From NCBI RefSeq assembly GCF_017220215.1, contig NZ_CP071129.1, forward strand, positions 62,001-126,000: a stretch of 64,000 nt of DNA. The letters run 5' to 3'. Shown piece after piece: positions 1 to 9,637 of this stretch (positions are counted from its first letter, which is position 1; every line of letters begins with the position of its first letter). The DNA is from Caballeronia sp. M1242 (GTDB lineage: Bacteria; Pseudomonadota; Gammaproteobacteria; Burkholderiales; Burkholderiaceae). The position numbers were made by a program, and so were the translations under genes. Below the pieces are notes generated by a model. The model was not told where the DNA came from. It made no database searches and was given only the letters and a program-made list of their open reading frames with translations.

Positions 1-213
1 TCCGTCGCCGATTCGCCGGCGACTAAGCCCGCAACACCACGCGACAGCGCCCACGCAACCCCAACCCCCGCGAAACCGCGCCCAACATCGCATAAGCAAC
101 ACCGATTTTCGGCTCGCTTGCCTCGGTTCGGCCCACTCCGTACACTCGCGCCTGTCCGAAGAATCAAGCGCGCCGCGTGGCCGGCGCATCATCGCCGAGA
201 AGGAGAGCTGCCC

Positions 214-1515
214 ATGTCCGATTCCTATTTCCCGCGCTGGCCCGAGCAGCCGAATGCCGAAGGCGGGCGCGTCGTCGGGCCTGACGAGCGCCTGCCCTGG
301 CCGCAAATGATCGCGATGGGCATTCAGCACGTCGTCGCGATGTTCGGCTCCACCGTGCTCGCGCCGCTCCTGATGGGCTTCGATCCGAATCTCTGCATCT
401 TCATGTCCGGCATCGGCACGCTGCTGTTTTTCGTGCTCGTAGGCGGACGCGTGCCGAGCTATCTCGGCTCCAGCTTCGCGTTCATCGGGCTCGTGATCGC
501 GGTCACGGGCTACTCCGGGCACGGCGCGAACCCCAACATTCCGGTCGCGCTCGGCGGCATCATCGCGTGCGGCGTGGCGTATGCGGTCATCGGCGCGATC
601 GTCGCGGCAGTCGGCACACGCTGGATCGAAGCGCTGATGCCGCCCGTCGTCACCGGCTCGATCGTCTGCGTGATCGGGCTGAATCTCGCGCCGATCGCCG
701 TGAAAGGCGTGAGCGGCAGCAACTTCGATTCGTGGATGGCGCTCGTCACCGTGCTGTGCGTCGGCGGCGTCGCGGTGTTCGCGCGCGGCATGGCGCAGCG
801 GCTGCTCATTCTGATCGGCCTCGCCATTGCGTACATCATCTACGCGGTGCTGACCAACGGCATGGGCATGGGCAAGCCGATCGACTTCGGCATCGTCTCG
901 AACGCCGCGTGGTTCGGCCTGCCGCACTTCACCGCGCCGGTCTTCCAGCCGCAGGCCATGACGCTGCTCGCGCCCATCGCGATCATTCTCGTCGCGGAAA
1001 ATCTCGGCCACATCAAGGCGGTCGGCGCGATGACCGGACGCAGTCTCGACAAGTACATCGGCCGCGCGTTCATCGGCGACGGGCTTGCCACTATCGTCTC
1101 GGGCTTTGCCGGCGGCACGGGCGTGACGACCTACGCGGAAAACATCGGCGTGATGGCAGTCACCAAGATCTACTCGACGCTCGTGTTCGTGATCGCGGCG
1201 CTCTTCGCCATCGTGCTCGGCTTTTCGCCGAAGTTCGGCGCGCTGATCCAGACGATTCCCGGCCCGGTGCTCGGCGGCGTGTCGATCGTCGTGTTCGGGC
1301 TGATCGCGGTGACGGGCGCGCGCATCTGGGTCGTCAACAAGGTGGACTTCTCGGATAACCGCAATCTGATCGTCGCGGCAGTGACGCTCGTGCTCGGCGC
1401 AGGCGATTTCACGCTGAAGCTCGGCGGTTTCGCGCTCGGTGGCATCGGCACGGCGACGTTCGGCGCGATCATTTTCTACGCGATTTTGCGGCGGCGCGGG
1501 GCGGGTGTCGTTTGA
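214..1515 (+). CDS. rutG: RutG-like uracil/pyrimidine permease (NCS2 family)
   Basis: Inner-membrane nucleobase permease of the uracil-xanthine (NCS2/UraA) family, 433 aa, almost entirely hydrophobic helices. Recognisable family blocks are GGRVPSYLGSS, GTRWIEALMPPVVTG, LVAENLGHIKAVGAMTGR and the second acidic substrate-site motif TTYAENIGVMAVTK. The whole length reads like E. coli RutG, including AAWFGLPHF and FSPKFGALI. The ATG at 214 is chosen because AGGAGAG lies just upstream; an in-frame ATG at 118 would add 32 Arg/Pro-rich residues atypical of the family. No other rut genes are adjacent, so it probably serves uracil salvage as a single gene. Uracil as substrate is inferred from family resemblance; xanthine or thymine cannot be excluded. 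Confidence 0.85.
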   Translation: MSDSYFPRWPEQPNAEGGRVVGPDERLPWPQMIAMGIQHVVAMFGSTVLAPLLMGFDPNLCIFMSGIGTLLFFVLVGGRVPSYLGSSFAFIGLVIAVTGYSGHGANPNIPVALGGIIACGVAYAVIGAIVAAVGTRWIEALMPPVVTGSIVCVIGLNLAPIAVKGVSGSNFDSWMALVTVLCVGGVAVFARGMAQRLLILIGLAIAYIIYAVLTNGMGMGKPIDFGIVSNAAWFGLPHFTAPVFQPQAMTLLAPIAIILVAENLGHIKAVGAMTGRSLDKYIGRAFIGDGLATIVSGFAGGTGVTTYAENIGVMAVTKIYSTLVFVIAALFAIVLGFSPKFGALIQTIPGPVLGGVSIVVFGLIAVTGARIWVVNKVDFSDNRNLIVAAVTLVLGAGDFTLKLGGFALGGIGTATFGAIIFYAILRRRGAGVV

Positions 1516-1548
1516 TGTTTGCTGGGGTGCGGCCACGCCGCCCCCCCT

Positions 1549-3216
1549 TTAGGCCGTCATCCCCCGCTTACGATTCACGATCGCCGTCTCCGAAAGATCA
1601 ATCTCCCGCATCAGCTTGTTCAGCGTCTCATCGTTGATCGCCTGATCCGTTCTCAGCCGCAGCACTTCCGCGCGCTCGGCCCGCAGGGCCGCCATTCTGA
1701 GCCGCGTTTCCACGATCTCGCTTCGTCTCGCCGCCACGCGCGGCGCTTCCTCGTCGCCGAGCGATTCCAGCCGCAGCCGGTACGTGTCCATCACGCGCGC
1801 CGTCGAATCCGCGCAGCGGGCCGACGCAGCTTCGTCCATGTCGTCGGTGAGCAGCGCGTGCGTTTCGTCGATGGCGCGGATCGCCGCCTGCGCCGCGCGC
1901 CGACGCGCCAGCCGCTCCTCCGCCGCGTGCGGATTGCGCTCGCGCTTCGCGCCGCGCAGCACCACCGGCAAGCCGACGACCGCAATCAAAAGCGAAGCCA
2001 GAATCACCGCCGACGCGATGAAAATCGCCAGATCGCGCCCCGCGAGCGCCGCGCCGTTGTCGAGCGTGACCGGCAGCGAGAGCACGCCCGCGAGCGTCAC
2101 CGCGCCGCGCACGCCGCCGATCGTCGTCAGCGTGAGCGTCCGCAAGCCGGGCGCGGCGCTTTCGATACCGACCTTCGCCGCGCTGCGGCTCGCGACCCAG
2201 CGCAGGCAATACACCCACACGAAGCGCAGCGCGTAGAGCGCGAGCACCGTCGCGATCACATAGCCGATCAGGAGGCCGACTTGCGCGTTGCCGTCCTGAT
2301 GCGCCTCGATCAGCGCGCGCCCGATGATGTGCGGCAACTGCAAGCCGAGCAGAATGAACACCATGCCGTTGAACACGAACTCGATCATCGTCCACGTGCT
2401 CGTCATGCGCACGCGCACGGCGCTCGGAATGGTCGCGCGCAGGCTTTGAATGTTCATCATCATCCCGGCGGAAACGGCCGCGAGAATGCCCGAGCAGCCC
2501 GCGCGCTCCGAGATCACATAGGCGGCGAACGGAATCAGCACGGTCAGGATGACGCCCGCGGCGGGATCGTCGTCTTCGGAAAACTTGAGCACGCGCGCCG
2601 GAATCTCGGTGACGATCCAGCTGATCGCCGCGCCGATCGCGAGGCCGCCCACCGAGATCACGACGAAGCTGATGGCTGCCTCGTGCAGCGAAAACACGCC
2701 GGTCAGCGCGGCCGCGATCGCGAACTTCAGCGCGACGAGACCCGACGCGTCGTTCATCAACGCTTCGCCTTCCAGAATATGCATGAGGTTCGCCGGAATG
2801 CGGTTGCGCCCGGCGATGCCCGTGAGCGCGACGGCATCGGTCGGCGAGAGCACGGCCGCGAGCGCGAAGGCGACGGGAAGCGGCATCGCCGGAATCATCC
2901 AGTGCAGGAAGTAGCCGAGCGCGCCCACGGTGATGAACACGAGCCCGAGCGCCAGCATGAGAACGGCGCGGCGCGCGAGATACAGCTCGCGTTTCGGTAT
3001 GCGCCAGCCGTCGGCGAACAGCAGCGGCGGGATGAACAGCAGCATGAACAGTTCGGGATCGAACGTGACATGCAGCCGGAAGCCGGGCCACGCGAGCATC
3101 GCGCCGATGGCGATCTGAATGAGCGGCAGCGGCAGCTTGACCGGCAGCAGGCTGAGACCGACGCCGGACAGCGCCACGATCATCAGCAGGATGAGAACGG
3201 TGAAGACGATTTCCAT
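1549..3216 (-). CDS. CPA1-family Na+/H+ antiporter
   Basis: Cation:proton antiporter of the CPA1 (NhaP/YjcE) family, 555 aa. About the first 390 residues form the membrane domain, with FIPPLLFADGW (61-71), the core SPTDAVALTGI (124-134) and the ion-binding pair N155-D156 in EGEALMNDASGLVA. The last 150 residues are hydrophilic and Arg/Glu-rich, predicted as a cytosolic helical tail, which matches the YjcE length of about 550 aa. It converges with the upstream permease (33-nt gap) and diverges from the EAL gene. Expected role is Na+ or K+ efflux and pH homeostasis. The ribosome site is weak. Ion specificity cannot be read from sequence. Confidence 0.88.
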   Translation of the reverse strand: MEIVFTVLILLMIVALSGVGLSLLPVKLPLPLIQIAIGAMLAWPGFRLHVTFDPELFMLLFIPPLLFADGWRIPKRELYLARRAVLMLALGLVFITVGALGYFLHWMIPAMPLPVAFALAAVLSPTDAVALTGIAGRNRIPANLMHILEGEALMNDASGLVALKFAIAAALTGVFSLHEAAISFVVISVGGLAIGAAISWIVTEIPARVLKFSEDDDPAAGVILTVLIPFAAYVISERAGCSGILAAVSAGMMMNIQSLRATIPSAVRVRMTSTWTMIEFVFNGMVFILLGLQLPHIIGRALIEAHQDGNAQVGLLIGYVIATVLALYALRFVWVYCLRWVASRSAAKVGIESAAPGLRTLTLTTIGGVRGAVTLAGVLSLPVTLDNGAALAGRDLAIFIASAVILASLLIAVVGLPVVLRGAKRERNPHAAEERLARRRAAQAAIRAIDETHALLTDDMDEAASARCADSTARVMDTYRLRLESLGDEEAPRVAARRSEIVETRLRMAALRAERAEVLRLRTDQAINDETLNKLMREIDLSETAIVNRKRGMTA

Positions 3217-3460
3217 GCCGGATGCGAACGCGCAGGCGTCCGTTTATTTTCGAGACGACGCGAGAGTGTAGCCCGACGCTTCATCCACGGCATTTTGCGC
3301 GACGCACCCGCGCGGTGCACATGCATGCGTTGTCCGCCCGTTGGCGGTGCATGAAACCTGCAAACGCCCGACAAAGGCGGCGGCATCGCGCGCATGGACC
3401 TTGCTTTATCGACACCCACGGGACGCGAGACTCCCGACGAGATCATCGAGGGCGGTTCTT
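3217..3460. other. intergenic region between antiporter and EAL gene
   Basis: Divergent spacer carrying the promoters of the antiporter (minus) and the EAL gene (plus). I see no convincing sigma-70 or sigma-28 element in it. Confidence 0.4.
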
Positions 3461-3541
3461 ATGAAAACGGTATCGGGCGGGACCGGCGCGGGGCCGGAGC
3501 AGGAAGCGCGCGGCGCGCGCGCGGGGGCATCCACATGGTGA
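3461..3541 (+). CDS. possible 26-aa leader peptide overlapping the EAL gene start
   Basis: A short ORF starts with ATG at 3461 behind a GAGGGCGG purine stretch and ends at a TGA (3539-3541) that overlaps the EAL start (ATG 3535) by seven bases in another frame. The layout would allow translational coupling. The peptide is Gly/Ala/Glu-rich with no recognisable domain. It could be chance in GC-rich DNA. Confidence 0.25.
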   Translation: MKTVSGGTGAGPEQEARGARAGASTW

Positions 3542-4854
3542 TCGCCAATCCCGAAAAGACGACGCTCTCCGCGCGCAGCTTCGAGCTCGGCGTGATGTCG
3601 GGCTTGGACCGCTATTCGGTCGAGCACGGCGAGTGGACGCTCTCCAGCGTGTTCCAGCCGGTGTTCAGCCTGTCGCACATGCGCGCGGTCGGCTACGAAG
3701 GACTTCTGCGCGCGCACGACGCGCTCGACCGCCCGGTGCCGCCGGTCGATGTGTTCGCGCAGGCGTCGCGCGTCGGCGAAGCGTTGCAGATCGACCGTCT
3801 CGCGCAAGCGCTGCATCTCGAGAACTTCAAGATGCTCGGCGCGCAGGACGAATGGTTGTTCCTCAACGTGCATCCCGGCGCGCTGACCGAGCCGTATCAC
3901 GCGGCTGCGCTGCTCGCCAATCTGAAGCGGCTGCACATCGAGCCGCGCCGCGTCGTGCTCGAAGTGCTGGAGCAGAGCGCCGGGGACATCGAGCGTCTCG
4001 CGCAGGCGGTGCAGCAGTTCCGCGAGCACGGCTTTTTGATCGCGCTTGACGACTTCGGCGCGGGACATACGAACATCGAACGGATCTGGCAACTCGATCC
4101 GGATATCGTCAAACTCGACCGCGTGATGCTGTCGCACGCCGGCCACAACGTGCATGCGCCGCTGTCGGAGCGCACGCGCAAGCAGCGTCGCAATATGGAA
4201 GCGGTGCTGTCGGGCATCGTCTCGCTGCTGCACGAGGCGGGCAAGCTCGTGCTGATCGAAGGCGTCGAAACCGAGCACGAGGCGCAGCTTGCGCTCGCGA
4301 GCGGCGCGGACTTCGTGCAGGGCTTTTTCTTCGCGCGGCCGCATCCGGGGCTCGCGGACGGCGTGCATGCGCAGAACATCATCGGCGAATTGACGGAGCG
4401 GTATCGCTTGCAGACCGAAGCGCGCGAGCGGCGCGTCGCGACGCGGCTTCAGCCATACGTGCGCGCGTTCGAGCGCGCGGCGGAGCGGCTCGCGGCGGGC
4501 GAACCGCTCGACGAGGTGTGCTGGAACTTCCTCGCGCTCGATCACGCCGCGCGCTGCTTTCTGCTCGATCAGAACGGCCGGCAGTCGGGACGCAATGTCG
4601 TGCTGCGCGCCGACCGCGCCGCGCACGAAGCGCGCTTCCTGCCGCTCGTTGATGCGCAGGGCGCGAACTGGCTGCGTCGTCCGTACTTTCGCGCGGCGCT
4701 CGGCGACCCCGAGCGCGTGCATGTGACGAAGCCGTATCTGTCGATCAACGAGGCGATGCCGTGCGTGACGCTCTCGGTCGAGACGCGCTCCGGCGGTAAG
4801 CGCTGCGTGCTGTGCGGCGACATCGACTGGCTGCCGGACGACGACGCCGACTGA
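3535..4854 (+). CDS. EAL-domain c-di-GMP phosphodiesterase with YkuI-type C-terminal domain
   Basis: 439-aa cytoplasmic protein predicted to hydrolyse cyclic di-GMP to pGpG. The EAL domain spans about 35-270. The signature reads EGLLR (E55) rather than EALLR, but all metal and catalytic positions are present: E55, N111, E143, D172-D173 in LDDFGAG, K193, E242 in IEGVET and Q262 in VQGFFFARP. Residues about 330-435 resemble the YkuI_C/PDC-like sensory fold, suggesting ligand-controlled activity. No membrane segment is visible, so the sensor is probably intracellular. I chose ATG 3535, preceded by GGGGG; an upstream in-frame ATG at 3394 would add 47 low-complexity residues. Motility/biofilm control is an inference from the family. 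Confidence 0.88.
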   Translation: MVIANPEKTTLSARSFELGVMSGLDRYSVEHGEWTLSSVFQPVFSLSHMRAVGYEGLLRAHDALDRPVPPVDVFAQASRVGEALQIDRLAQALHLENFKMLGAQDEWLFLNVHPGALTEPYHAAALLANLKRLHIEPRRVVLEVLEQSAGDIERLAQAVQQFREHGFLIALDDFGAGHTNIERIWQLDPDIVKLDRVMLSHAGHNVHAPLSERTRKQRRNMEAVLSGIVSLLHEAGKLVLIEGVETEHEAQLALASGADFVQGFFFARPHPGLADGVHAQNIIGELTERYRLQTEARERRVATRLQPYVRAFERAAERLAAGEPLDEVCWNFLALDHAARCFLLDQNGRQSGRNVVLRADRAAHEARFLPLVDAQGANWLRRPYFRAALGDPERVHVTKPYLSINEAMPCVTLSVETRSGGKRCVLCGDIDWLPDDDAD

Positions 4855-4860
4855 CGTCGC

Positions 4861-7800
4861 TCACTTCGCGACGACGACCGGAATGCCCTTCAGCGACGAC
4901 GCGCCTTTCATCGCTTCGATGGACGCGCGCACGGCATCGCCCGTCGCCGCTTCGATGCCGAGCCGCGCGACGAGTTCGCGCTCGCTGCGCTTGACCATCG
5001 CGAGATTCGCGAGCTTGACGTGACCGTAGCCGCGCACGCGCTCGAAGAGCTCGGCGAGCGCCGCCACGTCCTTTGCGTTGCCGGCGTCGAGTTTCGCGAG
5101 CGCGCGCTGCATCGTGGTTTCGTAGTCCTTCGCGAGCTGGCGCTCCATGCGGCGTTCGAGCGTTCTGCCGAACGGATCGAGCGCCGTGCCGCGCAGCGCG
5201 CGCAGCTTCGACAAGCCGCCGAGCACCGGCCACATCCACTGGCCGAAGGTTTTCTTCTTCGGCGCGCCGTGCGACAAAGCCGGCGGCGCGAGGTTGAACT
5301 TCACGGTGTAAGCGTCGCCGGGCGCGCCTTCGAACTGCGCGGCGAGCGCGGCGCGGAACGCCGGGTCCGCGTGCAGGCGCGCGACCTCGTATTCGTCCTT
5401 CACCGCGAGCAGCTTGTAGAACGTGATCGCGACGGCGCGCTTCACGTCTTCATTAGCCGATGCCTGCGCGATCAGCGAACGATATCGCTCGACGTACTTC
5501 GCGCCGCCATACGCGAGCAAGCGCTCCTCGCGATCGCGGATGAGGTCGGCAAGCGGCATGTCCGCCATCGCGACGCGCTTCTGTTGCGCTGAGGATGCCA
5601 GCGATTCAAGCGCATTCATATCCGCCGCCGCGAGCCGTCCGATAGCAAACGCCAGCTTGTTCGCGGCAACCGCGACATTGTTCAGTTCCAGCGCGCGCAT
5701 CAACGCGCCGTGCGACACCGGCACGAGGCCGAGTTGCCACGCAAAGCCGAGCATCACGATATTCGCGCCGATGGTATCGCCGAGAAAGCGCGTCGCGAGC
5801 GCTTGCGCGTCGCAGGTGTACAAGGCATCGGCGGCACCGGCGCCGGCCGCGTGGCGCATCTTGTCGAGGAGCGCGTCGGCGTGCAGATTCGCGTCCGGAT
5901 TCTGCACGAAGCTCGCGTTCGGAATGGCGTGCGTGTTGACGACGATCTTCGTCCGGTCATGCCGCACCGTTTGCAACGCTTCGGGACTGGCGCCCACGAC
6001 CATATCGCACGCGAGCAGCAAGTCGGCCTGCTGGGTGTCGATGCGCACCTGGTTGAGCAGCGCGTCCTCGCTCGCCACGCGCACGAACGACAGCACCGAG
6101 CCGCCTTTCTGCGCGAAGCCCATGAAATCGAGCACCGACGCGCTCTTGCCCTCCAGATGCGCCGCCATGCTGATAAGCGCGCCGACCGTGACGACGCCTG
6201 TGCCGCCGACGCCCGTCACCAGCATGTCGTACGGCGCGTGATCGAGATGCGCGCGCGGCGGCGGCAGCGCATCGACGCGGCGCGCGAGTTCGGCGGGATC
6301 GAATGCGTGGCCGTCGGCTTTCTTCAGCTTCGCGCCTTCCAGCGTGACGAAGCTCGGGCAGAAGCCGTTGACGCACGAATAGTCCTTGTTGCACGACGAC
6401 TGATCGATGCGGCGCTTGCGTCCCAGTTCCGTTTCCACCGGCTCGACGGAAAGACAATTCGACTGCACGCCGCAATCGCCGCAGCCTTCGCACACGGCTT
6501 CGTTGATGAAAAGGCGCTTGTCCGGATCGGGAAACTCGCCCTTCTTGCGGCGGCGGCGCTTCTCGGCGGCGCACGTCTGGTCGTAGATGAGCACGGTCAC
6601 GCCGGCCGTTTCGCGCAGGCGGCGCTGCACGGCATCCAGTTCGCTGCGGTGATGGAAGGTCGTGCCGCGCGGGAACTGGTCCTCGTGGCCTTCGTACTTC
6701 TCGGGTTCGTCGCTCACGACCACCAGCAGCGCGATGCCTTCCGCCTCCACTTGCCGCGCGATCTGCGGCACGGAAATGCTGCCATCCACCGGCTGGCCGC
6801 CCGTCATCGCGACGGCATCGTTATAGAGAATCTTGTACGTGATGTTGGCTTTCGCGGCCACCGCCTGACGGATCGCGAGAATGCCCGAGTGAAAGTACGT
6901 GCCGTCGCCGAGATTCTGGAAGACGTGCGGCGTCTTCGTGAACATCGCGTGCGAGGCCCAGTCCACGCCTTCGCCGCCCATCTGGATGAGGCCGGTGGTG
7001 TCGCGCTCCATCCACGACGCCATGAAGTGACAGCCGATGCCCGCCTGCGCGACCGAGCCTTCCGGCACTTTCGTCGACGTGTTGTGCGGGCAGCCCGAGC
7101 AGAAGTAGGGCGTGCGCTTCACGGCATCGGCGATATTCGACAGAATTTGCGGCGCGACGAGATCGACCACTTTGTCGCGGCGGTCGAGCGCCGGCTTGTG
7201 GCGGGCGAGCCATTGCGCGAACACCGGCAGCACGCGCGAAGGCCGCAACTCGCCGAGCGCGGAGAGCAGCGGCGCGCCGTCCTGCGTCGTCTTGCCGATC
7301 ACGACCGGCCGCGCGCCTTGAGCGCGGTTGTACAGATGATCCTTGATCTGCTGCTCGACGACCGGCCCTTTCTCCTCGATCACGAGCACTTCCGCGAGCC
7401 CTTCGACGAAGGTATCCAGCCGCGTGGTTTCGAGCGGAAACGACAGCCCGACCTTGTAGATGCGCACGCCGGCGGCGTCGAGATCGTCAACCGTGAGTTC
7501 GAGGCGGCGCAGCGCCTCCATCAGATCGAGATGCGCCTTGCCGCACGTCACGATGCCGACGTTCGCCCGCGGACTCGGCGCGATCCACTTGTCGATGCTG
7601 TTCGTCCGCGCGAAGTGGCGCACGGCGTCGAGCTTCGCGTGCAGGCGCGCTTCGATGGTGAGACTCGGCAAATCCGGCCAGCGGTTATGCAGCCCGCCCG
7701 GCGGCGGCGTGAAGCCATCGGGCGCGGTCCAGTCGGTCTTCAACGCGTCGAGATCGACGGTCGAGCCGGATTCGACCGTCTCGGAAATGGCCTTGAAGCC

Positions 7801-8439
7801 GACCCACGCGCCCGAGAAGCGCGAGAGCGCCCAGCCGTACAGCCCGAATTCGAGCATGTCCGCCACGTTCGACGGATTCACCACCGGCATATGCCACGCG
7901 ATCATCGCCTGATCGCTCTGATGCGGCATCGACGACGAGACGCAGCCGTGGTCGTCGCCCGCCACCACGAGCACGCCGCCGTGCGGCGACGAGCCGTACG
8001 CGTTGCCGTGCTTGAGCGCATCGCCCGCGCGGTCCACGCCCGGACCTTTGCCGTACCACATCGCAAAGACGCCATCGACGGTGCGCTCCGGGTCGCTCTC
8101 CACGCGCTGCGTGCCGAGCACGGCGGTGCCGCCGAGTTCTTCGTTGATCGCGGGGAGAAAGCGCACGTCATGCGACGCGAGCAGCTTTTTCGCCTTCCAC
8201 AGTTGTTGATCCACCATGCCGAGCGGCGAGCCGCGATAGCCGCTGATAAAGCCGGCGGTGTTGAGATGCGCGGCGCGGTCGAGCGCGCGCTGCATCAACA
8301 CGAGACGCACCAGCGCCTGCGTGCCCGTCAGGAAGATTCGGCCGCCCGTGGCGCTCAGGTTGTCGGCGAGTTGGTAGTCGGACAGCGCGGGTTCGTTGAG
8401 GCGAGGCGACAGGGCATCGGCGGGGACGCGTGCGTTCAT
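4861..8439 (-). CDS. indolepyruvate:ferredoxin oxidoreductase, fused alpha-beta subunits
   Basis: 1192-aa fused thiamine-diphosphate, iron-sulfur oxidoreductase that converts aryl-pyruvates (from aromatic or branched amino acids) to acyl-CoA, reducing ferredoxin. Order: N-terminal pyruvate-ferredoxin-oxidoreductase-like domain (GTQALVRLVLMQRALDRA, about 40-57), TPP-binding domain mid-protein (ending in the GGQPVDGS region), a ferredoxin-like cysteine cluster (CEGCGDCGVQSNC and CNKDYSCVNGFC), then the gamma/IorB-like domain with GVGGTGVVTVGALI. The start is placed at ATG 8439, with GAGA upstream and a family-like N-terminus; 31 extra in-frame residues before it look non-coding. It is a single-gene unit converging with the EAL gene (6-nt gap). 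Fused versions of this length are common in beta-proteobacteria. Confidence 0.92.
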   Translation of the reverse strand: MNARVPADALSPRLNEPALSDYQLADNLSATGGRIFLTGTQALVRLVLMQRALDRAAHLNTAGFISGYRGSPLGMVDQQLWKAKKLLASHDVRFLPAINEELGGTAVLGTQRVESDPERTVDGVFAMWYGKGPGVDRAGDALKHGNAYGSSPHGGVLVVAGDDHGCVSSSMPHQSDQAMIAWHMPVVNPSNVADMLEFGLYGWALSRFSGAWVGFKAISETVESGSTVDLDALKTDWTAPDGFTPPPGGLHNRWPDLPSLTIEARLHAKLDAVRHFARTNSIDKWIAPSPRANVGIVTCGKAHLDLMEALRRLELTVDDLDAAGVRIYKVGLSFPLETTRLDTFVEGLAEVLVIEEKGPVVEQQIKDHLYNRAQGARPVVIGKTTQDGAPLLSALGELRPSRVLPVFAQWLARHKPALDRRDKVVDLVAPQILSNIADAVKRTPYFCSGCPHNTSTKVPEGSVAQAGIGCHFMASWMERDTTGLIQMGGEGVDWASHAMFTKTPHVFQNLGDGTYFHSGILAIRQAVAAKANITYKILYNDAVAMTGGQPVDGSISVPQIARQVEAEGIALLVVVSDEPEKYEGHEDQFPRGTTFHHRSELDAVQRRLRETAGVTVLIYDQTCAAEKRRRRKKGEFPDPDKRLFINEAVCEGCGDCGVQSNCLSVEPVETELGRKRRIDQSSCNKDYSCVNGFCPSFVTLEGAKLKKADGHAFDPAELARRVDALPPPRAHLDHAPYDMLVTGVGGTGVVTVGALISMAAHLEGKSASVLDFMGFAQKGGSVLSFVRVASEDALLNQVRIDTQQADLLLACDMVVGASPEALQTVRHDRTKIVVNTHAIPNASFVQNPDANLHADALLDKMRHAAGAGAADALYTCDAQALATRFLGDTIGANIVMLGFAWQLGLVPVSHGALMRALELNNVAVAANKLAFAIGRLAAADMNALESLASSAQQKRVAMADMPLADLIRDREERLLAYGGAKYVERYRSLIAQASANEDVKRAVAITFYKLLAVKDEYEVARLHADPAFRAALAAQFEGAPGDAYTVKFNLAPPALSHGAPKKKTFGQWMWPVLGGLSKLRALRGTALDPFGRTLERRMERQLAKDYETTMQRALAKLDAGNAKDVAALAELFERVRGYGHVKLANLAMVKRSERELVARLGIEAATGDAVRASIEAMKGASSLKGIPVVVAK

Positions 8440-8695
8440 GGTTGTCTCGTTCTTTGTATGTGAGGCGGGTCTGTGAGGCGATACGTCATTTTTTGTCACC
8501 GAAAGCGGAATGTTTTTTCGCACTCGCTGCAATTCGGCAGACGTTGAGAAGCCATGCAGGCTTTTTCGGGATAAACGGGAGAAATCTGCTCGATCCGGGC
8601 GCGCGTCGGCGTAAACCCGCAGCCGTGAGGCTCGCGTGGCGGCGCTGATTGGGACTAACCTGAACGCTCCGAAAAACGAGAGAAGGCCGACGCCG

Positions 8696-9334
8696 ATGAA
8701 ACTCTTCTACTGGCCGAAGACGCGCGCGTTTCGCGCGCTGTGGATGCTCGAAGAACTGCGCGAGCCGTATGAATTGGCGTTCGTGAATATCCGGGCGGGC
8801 GCGCAGAACGAAGCCGCGTTCAGCCGCGTCAATCCGATGTCGAAGCTCCCCGCGCTCGACGACGGCGGCGTGCGCGTGGCCGAATCCGGCGCGGTTCTGC
8901 TCTATCTGGCCGACCGCTTTCCGGAGGCGCGTCTGGGCGCGCCGCTTTCGGACCCGGCGCGCGGCCGGTTCCTGCAATGGATGTTCTTCACCGGCTCATG
9001 CCTGGAACCGGCGATGGCCGAGCGCATGACCGGCGCGCAGGGCAACACCTTCAGCTTCGGCTGGGGCGATCTCGCGCGGGTGGAGCATGCGATCGAAAGC
9101 GCGCTCGAAGAAGGGCCGTGGCTGCTCGGCGAGCCGTTCACCGCCGCCGACATCCTGCTCGCGAGCACGTTGCAGATTGCGTTCGTCGCGAGGCTGATCG
9201 AGCCGCAAGGCGTGCTCTTCGATTACGTCGAACGGGCGGTGGCGCGCGAAGGCTACGAGCGCGCGGCCGCGATCGATCATCGCGAGGCCGAGCGCCTCGG
9301 ACTCAGGCCGCACCCGAAAATGCCGGTGGATTGA
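8696..9334 (+). CDS. glutathione S-transferase family protein
   Basis: 212-aa cytosolic GST. The N-terminal thioredoxin-like half carries the family pattern NPMSKLPALDDGGVRVAESGAVLLYLAD (cis-Pro and the glutamate/serine GSH-gamma-glutamyl site); the all-helical C-terminal half has the GEPFTAADILLAS N-capping box. The N-terminus MKLFYWPKTRAFRALWMLEEL places a Tyr/Ser-type catalytic residue near position 5-10. Start at ATG 8696 rather than the in-frame ATG at 8636, which gives a non-family N-terminus. It diverges from the indolepyruvate oxidoreductase. Substrate unknown. Confidence 0.9.
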   Translation: MKLFYWPKTRAFRALWMLEELREPYELAFVNIRAGAQNEAAFSRVNPMSKLPALDDGGVRVAESGAVLLYLADRFPEARLGAPLSDPARGRFLQWMFFTGSCLEPAMAERMTGAQGNTFSFGWGDLARVEHAIESALEEGPWLLGEPFTAADILLASTLQIAFVARLIEPQGVLFDYVERAVAREGYERAAAIDHREAERLGLRPHPKMPVD

Positions 9335-9342
9335 GCGGAGAG

Positions 9343-9588
9343 TCAGGGGAACGCGCGGGGTTTCGGAATGCCCGCGCCGGCGTCGATGTCCGCGACCGCG
9401 CGCAGGTGCGCAAGCTGAATGGCTTCGTGCGATGTCGGGAGCCCGTCGTCGCCGCCGACCGTCTTCCAGTCCTGCACGGCTTTGTCCAGATGGCGAATCT
9501 CGTACTCGGCGTCCCAGCGCGGGCCCTGAAGCTCGATCGGCCGCACGTGAATGGAATAGACGCCATATAGGAAGACCTGGTCCGGCAT
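9343..9588 (-). CDS. hypothetical protein, 81 aa
   Basis: Small acidic soluble protein with no family I recognise. The ATG at 9588 has a strong GGAGGGCGAC ribosome site. The downstream half has a predicted helix (SHEAIQLAHLRAVADID). It lies 49 nt from the next small gene (9638-9859) on the same strand, and both share a loose G-[IV]-Y-[ST] ... V-R opening and an H-E-A helix. They may be distant paralogues in one operon. Confidence 0.6.
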   Translation of the reverse strand: MPDQVFLYGVYSIHVRPIELQGPRWDAEYEIRHLDKAVQDWKTVGGDDGLPTSHEAIQLAHLRAVADIDAGAGIPKPRAFP

Positions 9589-9637
9589 GTCGCCCTCCGA
9601 TGCAGTGGACGGCGCGATAGCGCCGTCTTTCTGCCAG

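Noticed and set aside
1-30. Hairpin at the left edge (GTCGCCG/CGGCGAC) and a possible end of an upstream gene
   Set aside because: Too little sequence to tell a terminator from the tail of a coding region.
1519-3354. 611-codon plus-strand ORF over the antiporter gene
   Set aside because: Antisense shadow of the CPA1 gene with low-complexity Arg/His composition.
3535-4854. EGLLR instead of EALLR as a sign of an inactive phosphodiesterase
   Set aside because: The metal-binding glutamate and all other catalytic residues are present; Gly for Ala is tolerated.
5710-8463. Plus-strand ORF of 917 codons opposite the indolepyruvate oxidoreductase
   Set aside because: His/Arg-rich composition of an antisense frame in GC-rich DNA; the minus strand carries a full-length recognisable enzyme.
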